A stretch of 64,000 nt of DNA, from positions 6,386,001-6,450,000 of the forward strand of contig JAGYVD010000002.1 of the NCBI GenBank assembly GCA_021209875.1, written 5' to 3'. Shown one piece after another: positions 1 through 9,988 of the stretch; position 1 is the first letter of the stretch, and each line of letters opens with the position of its first letter. The DNA comes from Rosellinia necatrix. Its lineage: Eukaryota > Ascomycota > Sordariomycetes > Xylariales > Xylariaceae. The position numbers were made by a program, and so were the translations under genes. Below the pieces are notes generated by a model that worked only from the letters and a program-made list of their open reading frames with translations, searched no databases and had not been told where the DNA came from.

Positions 1-572
1 GCAACGCCATATTTCATTGCTGTCTAGGGTTTATGGTAGACTGAGTTTTGGTAAGTATCGCCTTAGGGATTAAATCCACGCCAATGCATAGCTTTTAGCC
101 CTATACCATGGTATTTTATCACTTAGAGTCACCAAACCTAAGTAACTGTACTGTGTAGAGATGGTGTATGCTCCATGGCGATGATTGGAGTCCATGTTAT
201 ATCCGTAGCGTAATTCTGCTCCAATCCAGCACCCGCTCTTAAAAATCGCAGACTCTAATTCCAAAGATGCTACAGCCCGCATGTAACATTTCCCTGAAAC
301 GCCTATACTTTGTATGCCTCTGTTCGTGCCGATACCATGTCCATACAATAGACGCACAGCTCAGCCTAAATCCGCCGGGGGATGCCTTCGAGCCAACCAA
401 TCCCATACCCTGACGGGTGCCATTGTCATGATGCCCACAAACCCACAACTGCCATCCACAAGTACCCAGTAGCATATGGAGAAAATCCAACCAAGTCGAC
501 GTGATGTCGGCTCGACTCAGGGGTATCATCTATATCCTAGCCATATATCGTCCTTCCAGAGTTTCACATCGC
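1..572. other. No gene seen at the left edge
   Basis: Several open frames of 60-96 codons occur on both strands, but none shows a recognisable motif, a plausible splice pattern or a biased composition. I see nothing to support a gene here. It is the 3' flank of the minus-strand gene that ends at 573. Confidence 0.5.
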
Positions 573-1422
573 TTAGCAGAGCCAATTACTCATGCCTGTT
601 GCCCAAGGGACGGCACTCCTAGTACTGCTTCCCGTTCTCGTTGTCCCTGCACAGCCGAGACACCTTCGCTGCTCCCCGAGGTTGGTGATAGAACAGGATG
701 GGCAGACATGTTTCCCGCAGACAACACAACCTGTTCCCTCTGTGCCTGACATACCCATATCCACCATACCATCACCATCATCATCATCGCCGCCAAACCT
801 CCGCCCACAGTCCTCACACTCTGACGGGATGTCTATGCCCGACGGTGGTAAATAGCCAACCGGGGGAGCTGATGGCCGGGAAGGGAGGTTCCAGAAGCTG
901 TGAAGGTCTGTCTGTTGACATGGGGGTGCAGACGAAGGCCCTGGCTGGGCGGCGACAGGTACGTCAGGCTGTTGCTGGTGTACAGCACGTATTTCTCGGG
1001 CCTGCGCATGTGGTTGTTGTCGTTGTGCTGTGTAGAGTATATTGAGGGTGCGTTCTATTATGACGACGTCAGCCTCTCCTTGGCACTTATCCGCTTTCGT
1101 TGTTCGGTTCTTGTTCCGACCCTCCCCCTACACATATTAAAACTAAAGATTGATTGACTGGCTTACCATGTACTTCGTGTTCGGAAGGGCGATTGTCTCG
1201 AAACCGCTTCATGGTACGCCCCGAGACGCGCGGGAATTGGAGAGGCTTGTTATTGGGACGCGATAACGGGGAGGCAGGGAGATTTGCGGTAAAGTGGAAG
1301 GCGTCTATGTCCATTGACACATCTGCAGATGGAGAGAAAGGGTCTGATCGAAGAGGCGAATTGAATGTGCTCGTGGTAGAGGTCGAGAGTTCCGACTCGG
1401 AGCGCTTCCGCTTGAGTTGCAT
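573..1422 (-). CDS. Conserved Pezizomycotina protein with paired CxxC motifs (zinc-ribbon-like)
   Basis: Two exons, complement(573..1054, 1167..1422), giving 245 aa. The 112-nt intron has donor GTAAGC and acceptor TAG, and the summed length is a whole number of codons. The N-terminus is basic and Ser-rich (MQLKRKRSESEL), then SRTMKRFRDNRPSEHEVHER leads into a helix (RTLNILYTAQ). A Gln/Pro-rich linker follows. The C-terminal part has CEDCGRRF, then CVVCGKHVCPSC and CLGCAG, spaced like metal-binding Cys pairs. This layout (KRKRS start, MKRFRDNRPSE, C-terminal Cys pairs) is known to me from uncharacterised proteins of filamentous ascomycetes; the function is not known. In-frame frames continue upstream of 1422 without an ATG, so the start at 1422 is preferred. 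Zinc binding is inferred, not shown. Confidence 0.8.
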
Positions 1423-3787
1423 GATGACAATCGTGGATGTGGCAATCGTGGATGTATGTGACAATCGAGGCTGGTGATGATGAGTAAGGAGCCAGGAGAG
1501 CAAGGAGGCCGCCGAATTGACCAGATTGATTAATCTCTTTAGAGATTGAGGTCTTGCTGTGGGTTGTAAAAGAGTCGTGATAAATGAATGTTGAGCAGTA
1601 GTGAGAGTAGTTGATAAAAGTTGCACTGGGTGATGTCGGTAGAAGAGAGGCTCGGATACAGAATGTTCGGATAGAAAATATCCGTGCCTGCCTGGTCATA
1701 TATGAATAAAGATGTATGTATCTAAGTATCGACAGGGATTATCGAGCTAAGGTCGCGACATGACGTGACAGGACGCGCCCCAGCTCGACCTACCCCGCTA
1801 ACCTGCTAAATTGATTGTCAGATGCGCGTTGCTAACGCGTTGGTTGTCCGGGTGCTACCTACCTGGTAACTACCGCCGACTGCTTATCTAGAGTTGTGCT
1901 TTAGGTTAGGCACTTACTGCGATAGTAAAAGCTTCACCACCACATGCATATGCAACCAACAGGACACGTTCTACAAGCAACCATTAGTTCCCTGAGAAAG
2001 GTTAAAAATGATTTGGCATATCATATTGCGAAGGAAAAAATTAAACCGTTAATCCCTTTTCAATTATGTTGGTATATATACGAACTGTTTCCGCGACACA
2101 TATTGTTGATATTTTCCTGCAATCTGTTTACATGCAAGGTTGTTTGGTAATACACGTGTATAGCTGAAGTGTTGTATAAACGAGTTTAACCCTGCCGCCG
2201 GGGTAGATCCCTCAACCATGCACATAGACGCACAACGGTTAGCGCTGGAAATCTTATTGGCAATTTGACCACTTCATGGCGAACTAGGCTAGTGTAGACA
2301 ATCGAGGACCCCTAAAATCCGAACTTTGGGGGATTTTGTATTGCTTATGACTACCTACCTAGGTAGTCTTTATACTACATCGCCAATGTTGACAGAACAA
2401 TACCTGTCAACATGTATCTCTCAATTATATCTCTCAACTTTGTTGATGTTCACTAGCCCGGGTGCCTTGGTTGATGAGAGGTGACCAATGAAAACCCTTC
2501 GTTAGTTGGCGGTGATTTAAACAAGACAGACAGACCCCTGTCTGTCATTAGACTCCTACCTAGAGTTAAACGAGTTATCTAGCGTAGTAAGTATAGGCTA
2601 TACAGTATAGGCGACTAAATGACGGTTAGTTACTCTGACTATGTGACAACACACGTTCAGACAGGACGAGAGACAGAAGCTTTTAGCCACTTGCCTTCAA
2701 TGTGTAATAAGCACTAGGTAATTGCCTCTACCTACCTAGGTGGGCTCTATAGTATATTCACACGTTGAAAGGTGAATCCAAATACCGGTGTACCGGAACC
2801 TTGATCTACATGACATAGGTACCTGGGCAGCGAGTGAATCTCAGAGCTACTAAGGTCGGTACCTATTAAGCTCTGAAACATGAAATCCGCCTGCATGGGT
2901 CGCCGAATGGTTTTGCCGAATCAATCTGTCGCATCTTCGTCGGGGAACCTCGGTAGGTATCTACCTAGGTATTCACTATTGGGGAGTTAGACGTAGTTAC
3001 TTCGTCCTACCGACCTACCCACCTAGGCGGTTACGTTGTGGATATAGTTATGTGGATCCTCGCATTTAAGTTTGATGGTCCGTGCGTCTCATTCAATGCT
3101 TGTCGCGGCGCAACCTGCCGCCTGCAACCTGACTTCATCCGCTAACAGCGCCCGATAACAGGTAGCATCCAGACAGATCCGGCCGGGGTACTTCGATACC
3201 TTTACTTCTTCCTGGCTTAATTGCTCGCCTGCCTGCCTCTTTTACAGGTCCTCCTCATCCTTTCCCGCATCCTTTTCCCCAGCTTTCCTCGCCTGCGGAC
3301 GCCCCCAATCCGCTTTGTTCCCTACGTCTTCATACATACCGCATTACCCCGGCACAGGGCCTTTGTGAGATCTTTGCAGCCTTGCTCGCCTTAGATTCTC
3401 TATTGGCGCATCCGGGGTCCCTGAGTCAAGGTCCATCTTCTACCCCAAACATCCACCGCCGACAACCTTCGAGCACCGATCACCTTCTAGCGCCGACAAT
3501 CTCCCAGCGTCGACCATTCACTATCCGATCAGGCAAACAAACTCCACTCGCGGAGCAGTTTGTCGTTTACCACTGTTGTCGTCCGTCGCCCGTCGCCCAT
3601 CCTCTATCCCCCTTCCCGCCGGAGCCTGTTGTGCCTATAAAGCAAGAAGCAGACCCATCTGTGAACTTCAATCTTCACCAACCGTGTCTGTTTGTACCGC
3701 CCTTGCCGTATCAGCCAAATCTCTACTCTCCACCTGTACTTAGCCAATACCCGGTATCCTTGCGCCGTACGCGTACGCCGTCGCATC
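1423..3787. other. Long intergenic region with CCTAGG palindromes
   Basis: About 2.4 kb without a supportable gene. It holds several copies of the dispersed palindrome CTACCTAGGTA (near 2350-2367, 2731-2742, 2961-2970 and 3021-3030) and the leader of the TFIIS gene. The stretch 3380-3780 is Pro/Ser-coding-like but has no recognisable product, and I read it as 5' UTR and promoter. Confidence 0.5.
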
Positions 3788-5027
3788 ATGTCGACCGAAC
3801 AGCGAGAGCTCGAGAGCCGCATCAAGGCCCTCCACAAGGCTCAGTCCGAGAAAGCCCCTACTGCTACCATCATCACCCTCCTAGAAGGCCTTAAGAAGGA
3901 TGTCCGCCCTACTGAGGAGATGTTGCGCGTATGTATTTTCCACATCTTCAACCCTATCTCTCTAGCTCCTATATACCCGCGGCACTCATACACATACATA
4001 CCATGCTGCTCCATGGCAAACTGCTCCATGGCAAACACGGCAAGATTGACCTTGCGCCCTGGACCCCTTCACCCTCCCCTCAGCCCTTCCCTCAGCCCTT
4101 CCCTCCGCCTTTCCCTTGTCTATACCAGCATCTAATTGCCAATGTCCGCAGACTACCAAGGCCGGTCTTGTCGTCGGCAAGCTTCGTGGCCACGTCAACA
4201 AAGAGATAGGCAGAGCCGCCAATGAAGTCGTCGCAAAGTGGAGAAAGAGTGTCGAGGAGGAAAAGAAAGCCAAAAGTTTGCATGCGCCTGGTGGAAGACC
4301 CCGCGATTCCGCCTCTCCCGCCAGCATGGCCGCATCCCCGGCCCCCAAGCCCATCGCTGCCGGCAGTAGCACGAAGGTCTACGAGGGCAACCCCGACACC
4401 CGTAAGTTCCAGACGGATAATATCGACATCAAGCGCACCGACTCCGTGATCCGCAACAACTGCATTGGCGTTCTATACAACGGCTTGGCCTATCGATCGA
4501 CCGAACCAGAGGATACCGTGCTCACCAAGGCCATGGCCGTGGAGGCCGCCGCATTCAAGGCGTACAAGGGCGAGACTCAGGCCTATAAGGAAAAGGTCCG
4601 GTCCCTCTTTCAGAACTTGAAGGTTAAGGCCAACGCGGACCTGGGACGCAACGTCATGGCCGGTGTCATCACGCCCGATAAGTTCGTCGTGATGACCTCG
4701 AAGCAACTCCAGTCTGCCGAGCAGCGAAAGATGGAGGCGGAGCTCGAGGCGCAGAACATGAAGAAGGCTCAGGTCCCCATGGTAGAGAAGAGCATCAGCG
4801 ATAGCCTCGAATGTAGTTCTTGCAAGAAGAGAATGGTCAGCTACAGCCAGGCCCAGACACGAAGCGCTGACGAGCCGATGACTACTTTCTGCGAGTGTAT
4901 GAACTGTGGAAAGCGTTGGAAGGTATGTGTTGTAATTGTTTATTTCATCTCTCTGTCTCTCTGTCTCTCTATTTCTCAACAAGGCAAGGCTATCTGTTGC
5001 TTACTAACCATGCGTTAGTTCTCTTGA
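3788..5027 (+). CDS. Transcription elongation factor TFIIS
   Basis: Three exons, 3788..3928, 4152..4922 and 5019..5027, giving 306 aa. TFIIS binds arrested RNA polymerase II and stimulates cleavage of the nascent transcript. The N-terminal LW domain runs from about residue 1 to 85 (LLEGLKKDVRPTEEMLR, then TKAGLVVGKLRGH). The central polymerase-binding domain follows (VIRNNCIGVLYNGLAY...). The C-terminal zinc ribbon has C-x2-C (CSSCKKR), the catalytic acidic hairpin RSADEP and a second C-x2-C (CMNCGKRW). Introns are 223 nt (GTATGT) and 96 nt (GTATGT, with a textbook TACTAAC branch site at about 5002-5008). The last exon codes only Phe-Ser-stop, completing the conserved end GKRWKFS. The yeast counterpart is DST1. 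Identity is very secure. Confidence 0.95.
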
Positions 5028-5496
5028 TCCGGCCACCAATCCATCGGTCATGGTCACAGGCCTTACCTTTTGCAAGGCTAGGCAGGGGCCATACTTTGTG
5101 CTACGAGTTGATGAGGTCGTATTGGCAGGCGTTTTTGCTTTCTCGTGGGGGGCAAGTTGTTCTCCTAGGAAGAAGGCTGTACTAAAACATATGGATAGAG
5201 GGTCTGAGCCGTTGGGAAATGGGTCGATGAGATGTCTCTTCATCTCCAGCGCGTAGCGCCAGCTCGCTCGCCTTGACAACATACCCTTTTGTTTTGCCGC
5301 CTCGTCTTCCTGGCCATAGCCGTGTAATATAGATCAGTTTCAGGAGATGGGTGTCCCCCGATGCCGTTGAACCGAAGTAATGATGCATTCTGCATCACTT
5401 GAATAACAACTGATCACACGCACCCAACAGATCTTCCCTGTCGTTCCCCCTTTGTTTTCGAGTGATAAGAAAAAAAAAAGGGAAGAAAACAAAGAG
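5028..5496. other. Convergent 3' flanks of TFIIS and cysteine synthase
   Basis: About 470 nt between the two convergent stop codons. It contains an A-run near 5469-5478. No coding signal or RNA gene is seen. Confidence 0.5.
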
Positions 5497-6876
5497 TCAT
5501 CTTGGCACCTTAATATCCAGGAGAGTGAATAAATCATCCGCCTCGGCCTCCCCCTCCTCTTCATCTCCCGAACCCATCTCGCCTATCCTCCGCCACAGCT
5601 TGCTGAGGTGCCTCGCGCCGGAGTCGCAGAGGATGGTGACGACGCGGCTGCCCTCGGGCAGGCGCATGGCGGCGACGACGGCGGCGACGCAGTTGACGGC
5701 GCTGCTGCTGCCGACGAAGAGGCCGTCGCGCTCGGCGAGCCAGCGGGCCATGCGGCAGGCCTGGTCGTCGGAGACGCGGACGGCGTCGTCGACGAGGTGG
5801 CGGCCGGCGTCGAAGTTGGCCGTGAGCCGGTTGATGCCGACCCCCTCGACGATGGAGTCGACCTGGCGGCGGCGCCGGGTGCCCTCGCGCTCCGTGGGGC
5901 TGTACATGACGCCGTGGCGGACCTTGTTGTAGAGGCCGCTGCCCTGGGGGTCGGCGAGGACGACGCGGACGGGCGGCAGGTCCGGGTCCGGGTTCGGGTC
6001 CAAATTCATCCGGTTCATCTGGTTCCGCTTGAGGTACCGGGCGACGCCGGAGATGGTGCCGCCGGTGCCGGCGCCGGCGACGAAGGCGTCGATCCGGCCG
6101 CCCGCCTGCAGGGCGATCTCGGGGCCGGTGGCGGCCTCGTGGGCGCGGTAGTTGGCGGGGTTCTCGAACTGGTCGGCGAAGAAGCCGCGGCTGCCGTTGG
6201 CGTGGACGGCGGCGTGCTCGGCGGCGCGGCGGCGCGCGAGGTTGACGAAGTGGTCGGGCGAGGCGATGGGGGCGACGGGGACGCGCTCGACGGCGGCGCC
6301 GAGGTGGCGCAGCAGGTCGGACTTCTCGCGGCTCTGGTCGTCGGGCATGCAGATGTGGGCGCGGTAGCCGCGGGCGCGGGCCAGGGCCGCGAGCGAGATG
6401 CCCGTGCTGCCCACCGTGCCCTCGTAGATGGTGTCGCCGCGCCCGGGCGCGAGCAGGCCCCCGGCCTCGGCGGCCTCGATGAGCCGCAGCGCCACCCGGT
6501 CCTTGGGGCTGCCGCCCGCCCCGTTCAGGAACTCCGCCTTCGCCAGGATCGTCCGCCCCGTCGCCGCCGACAGGCTGTGGATCTCCACCAGCGGCGTCGC
6601 CCCGATGCACCCCTCGACCCCGGACACGACGCCTGCTGACCGCCGGCGCAGCGCCTCCCGCGCGGCTCTCATCTCTTCGTCCTCGTCCTCGTCTTCCCCG
6701 ACGCTCGATTCCAGCCCAGCAGCAGCAGCAGCAGCAGCGCCACGCTTTTGCCGCCGATATCGGCCTCCCGGCACCGTGTACAGGTCTTGGAAAGCTAGGG
6801 TCGCGAGCACGCCGGCCGCGAAGGCGGTGGCGACGGCGGCGGCCCCGTAGACCCGTGGGTGGTCGCTCAAGGACAT
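5497..6876 (-). CDS. Membrane-anchored cysteine synthase (PLP-dependent, Mcy1/Cys12 type)
   Basis: Single exon, 459 aa, start ATG at 6876. It is a fold-type II PLP enzyme of the cysteine synthase/cystathionine beta-synthase family, which makes cysteine from O-acetylserine and sulfide. The first ~40 residues hold one hydrophobic segment (AAAVATAFAAGVLATLAF) and then basic residues, as in the yeast outer-mitochondrial-membrane homologue Mcy1. Catalytic features: the PLP lysine in GSPKDR, a GSTG phosphate loop (EGTVGSTGISLA) and the glycine loop GAGTGGTISG. Residue TVGSTG replaces the more usual TSGNTG. The gene is much richer in GC than its neighbours, which opens long false frames on the other strand. 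Enzyme family is secure; membrane location and exact substrate are inferred. Confidence 0.88.
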   Translation of the reverse strand: MSLSDHPRVYGAAAVATAFAAGVLATLAFQDLYTVPGGRYRRQKRGAAAAAAAGLESSVGEDEDEDEEMRAAREALRRRSAGVVSGVEGCIGATPLVEIHSLSAATGRTILAKAEFLNGAGGSPKDRVALRLIEAAEAGGLLAPGRGDTIYEGTVGSTGISLAALARARGYRAHICMPDDQSREKSDLLRHLGAAVERVPVAPIASPDHFVNLARRRAAEHAAVHANGSRGFFADQFENPANYRAHEAATGPEIALQAGGRIDAFVAGAGTGGTISGVARYLKRNQMNRMNLDPNPDPDLPPVRVVLADPQGSGLYNKVRHGVMYSPTEREGTRRRRQVDSIVEGVGINRLTANFDAGRHLVDDAVRVSDDQACRMARWLAERDGLFVGSSSAVNCVAAVVAAMRLPEGSRVVTILCDSGARHLSKLWRRIGEMGSGDEEEGEAEADDLFTLLDIKVPR

Positions 6877-7413
6877 GGTCGTGGTCGGTGGTGGAACCGG
6901 GATACACTCATGCTCATGATTCCTGGTGAATGGAAATTGTAGTCACGGCACATATAGATGCTGAATGTTTTCCACCCCTTCCTTCCTTCTTCGGCCTAGA
7001 ATAAATTAAAACTTGACTAAATTCCAAGTAGTAGCATGTGGCATAAAAAAAAAGTGTCACATCCCACCCACCTATTCAGATTGCCCGTTGGTACCTTGTT
7101 GCGAGACATGCTGTGTGACCTCACCCCGTGGGCTAATCTCGATTTAGCGATATGCATAGGTATCCTGCACACCCCACCCTTTGTTCATATGTATTGTTAC
7201 ACAGCCGAAGAGGTACAAATGTACAAGTACCTATCTATCTATCTATCTATCTCTATCTATCTACCTATCTTAGTGCACCCAAGGTAAGTAAGTAGCTTCG
7301 CGAGGTTAGAAAAAGCGACTTGGGCTTCATCAGCTTCCCAAAAGCTCACGAGACCCGGCGCAACCCCCGTTTTCGCGGGCCCGGTCCCACGGTCCACGAC
7401 CACGACCGATGTC
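6877..7413. promoter_or_regulatory. Divergent promoter region, cysteine synthase / NDUFAF7
   Basis: About 540 nt between the divergent start codons at 6876 (-) and 7414 (+). It contains the CTAT microsatellite at 7231-7270. No further gene or clear operator is visible. Confidence 0.4.
7231..7270 (+). repeat. (CTAT)n microsatellite
   Basis: An imperfect CTAT tandem of about 40 nt in the intergenic promoter region. It gives rise to meaningless YLSIYLSI-type open frames. Confidence 0.9.
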
Positions 7414-9270
7414 ATGGATTCCCCCATCGTCGCCCAGATTTTCCGGCAGCTGTTCCGACATCCGGCCTGCCAGTCGAGGAGACATCTGACCACGACCACG
7501 ACCACGACCACGTTTGTCGCACCCCTTCAAAATGGCCAGCGGACTCTCCCACAGCCACGGCAACCGGGACAACCGAAGCAGCCGGCGCAGCAGACGCAGC
7601 AGAGGAGAGCCTTCGTAACCAGGAGCAGAGTTCGTGGGGCGAGGCCTCAGGCAAAGGACGACGATGCCAATTGGCAGCAGCGGACCGAGATATTCTCTGA
7701 CGACATGTCCGACGAATACCGAAAATACCCTACCGTCACGGCCAACGACCTGCGACTGCAGAAAGTGCGGCCCAAGAAGGTGAAGATGTTGATGAGGGAC
7801 TTTATAGAAGGTGTGTATGTGTGTATATATGTGTTGTGTGTGTTGTGTGTGTTGTGATGTGTTGTGTTGTGTTGTGTTGTGTGTGTTGTGTTGCGGTCGT
7901 CTTCATCCATTACTCAGGCATCCAAAACTACAGCGCCGTCTGCTTGACAAGAATCAACTGACAGTGTTTGTGTGTGTGTGTGCGTGTGTGTGTGTAGACA
8001 GCTTATACAACCCTCATTATGGCTACTTCTCCAAGCAAGTCGTCATCTTCAGTCCCGGGGAGCCGTTCAACTTCAATGCCCTGCGCGACGAGCCGTCGTT
8101 CTATGCCCAGGTCGGACGAAGATACACCGAGTTCGAAGACGCCCTCGACGCAAAGCAATTCGACGACACACGACAGCTCTGGCACACGCCCACCGAGATG
8201 TTCCGTCCGTACTACGGCGAGTCCATCGCCCGCTACCTACTCTCCAACTACGTCATGTCGACGTACCCGTACGAGGATCTGATCATCTACGAGATGGGCG
8301 CCGGTAGGGGCACCCTGATGCTGAACATATTGGACTTCCTCCGCGACGTGGAGCCTTCGGTGTACGACCGGACCAAGTACAAGATCATCGAGATCACGCC
8401 GTCGCTGGCCGCGCTGCAGAACTCGCAGATGATGACCAACGCGACGACCAGGGGCCACGCGTCCAAGGTCGAGATCATCAACAAGTCCATATTCGACTGG
8501 GACGCCTGTGTCCCCTCGCGTTGCTTCTTCCTCGCCATGGAGGTTTTCGACAACTTCGCCCATGACATCGTGCGCTACGACCTGGTCACCGAGGAGCCGC
8601 TTCAGGGCACCGTGCTGATCGACGAGGCCGGCGACTTCTACGAGTTCTACGAGCCTGTGCTCGACCCCGTCGCCGCCCGCTACATGCGCGTGCGCCACGC
8701 CGCCACGGGGGGCCGGTACCCGGCGCCCTACAGCTCGAGTCGCGTGCTGCGTGCCATCAAGCGGAACCTGCCCTTCTCCGCCAACCTCAGCGAGCCCGAG
8801 TACATCCCTACCCGGCTGATGCAGTTCTTCGACATCCTCGAGAAGTACTTCCCCGCCCACCGTCTCCTCACGAGCGACTTCCACACCCTCCCGGACGCCG
8901 TCAGGGGGCTCAACAGCCCCGTGGTGCAGACGCGGTACCAACGACGCACGGTACCCGTCACGACACCTCTGGTAAGCATGGCCTCGCATCACGAAGCTCC
9001 CTACCTCTGAACAAGAAAGGAAAGAAGAGAGAAGAAACCCCATTAATCACCAAATTCCAGGTCCATCAGGGTTATTTCGACATCCTCTTCCCCACCGACT
9101 TCCGCATCATGGAGGCCGTGTACGGCGCCATCACCGGCCGCTTGACGCGCGTCATGTCCCACGAGGATTTCATGCGCTCCTGGGCCTACGTCGAGGATAC
9201 CCAGACCCGGAGTGGCGAGAATCCCATGTTGACATGGTATAAAAATGCCAGCATGATGGTCACCGTGTAA
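7414..9270 (+). CDS. NDUFAF7/MidA-family mitochondrial arginine methyltransferase
   Basis: Three exons, 7414..7810, 7998..8971 and 9061..9270, giving 526 aa. The family (PF02636) dimethylates an arginine of the complex I subunit NDUFS2 and is needed for complex I assembly in the mitochondrial matrix. The N-terminus is basic and Thr/Gln-rich, without acidic residues for ~75 codons, fitting a presequence. The body shows NPHYGYFSKQVVIFSPGEPF, WHTPTEMFRPYYGESIARYL and the SAM-binding IYEMGAGRGTLMLNILDFL, then AMEVFDNFAHD. The last exon supplies VHQGYFDILFPTDF. Phases close exactly (397+974 nt = 457 codons). Intron 1 (187 nt) is almost wholly TG-rich simple repeat, and intron 2 is 89 nt. Family identity is secure, substrate inferred from the family. 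Confidence 0.92.
7811..7997 (+). repeat. TGTGTT / TG simple repeats filling an intron
   Basis: Intron 1 of the NDUFAF7-type gene begins GTGTGT, then carries TGTGT and TGTTG tandems and a second (TG)n block ending in the acceptor TGTGTAG. The repeats lie entirely between the splice sites. Confidence 0.85.
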
Positions 9271-9390
9271 AACAAATAAACAAACAACCCAAAAGAAAAA
9301 AGACGGCGAAGAAAAAAAAAAAACAGGATATCCTGCTCATTCTACGTCATCTCTGGTTCGAGGACAAAGGCAAAAACGGCTTCGCCTACC

Positions 9391-9421
<31 letters not shown>

Positions 9422-9988
9422 AGAAAAATTCCTTGTGCAAACAAAATAAATTTATTTTCGTCAGCTCTTAATGGGAAGGTATTGGTTAGGGAGGGCGAAG
9501 AGGGGAGCCGCAAAATGGATGGCAACATCCAGCGCTGTTCCTATGTAGACGCCGCATACGGCTGTCCTAGACCAGGATCATCACAAAGGGGAACGGCATA
9601 GAGGGGGCGCTATCGCAAATATCAAATACTAACCGATCTAGGGATTGTAAGAGGCAGGCAAGGCATAGATAGCATTGAGTTATGGTACTAGTTGTCCATC
9701 TACCTAGGTCGCCAAGCTCAAGCTGGGAGGGGGCTGTTTACCTTAGATACGTAGGCAAATCATACGGAAGACACACGCATACATGACAATCGCCCAAACG
9801 AACAATCTCAAGTACCGGTAAGCAGAAGCTATTTAAAATTCAAGGCTCACACGCGGTGAGCAGCTACTAGTACAAGTTGAACGTCCAGTCCTTTCTAATT
9901 GGACAGGCCAAGACCTCGCTCGTCTAAGTCATCCGTTTCCATTTCGCCCCTCGAATTCAACTGTGATTAGTGTGTAAAGGATATATAT
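9271..9988. other. Convergent 3' flanks with (GA)n repeat
   Basis: About 720 nt between the stops of the NDUFAF7-type gene and AlaRS. It holds a 26-nt (GA)n run at 9391-9416 and one CTACCTAGGT palindrome near 9700. No gene seen. Confidence 0.5.
9391..9416 (+). repeat. (GA)n microsatellite
   Basis: A perfect GA dinucleotide run of 26 nt in intergenic sequence. Confidence 0.9.

Noticed and set aside
1423..1626. Extension of the first gene upstream to 1626
   Set aside because: The upstream codon is GTG and no ATG exists before 1422. The conserved family start is KRKRS.
3382..3894. 170-codon plus-strand frame upstream of and overlapping TFIIS exon 1
   Set aside because: Pro/Ser/His-rich with no motif, no ATG in a good position, and it overlaps the TFIIS start in another frame. 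Read as leader.
5561..6907. 448-codon Arg/Pro-rich minus-strand frame and 343-codon plus-strand frame over the cysteine synthase gene
   Set aside because: Both are shadow frames caused by extreme GC at third positions. Their composition is repetitive (Arg/Pro or Ala/Gly/Asp) with no motif, whereas the cysteine synthase frame has all catalytic motifs.
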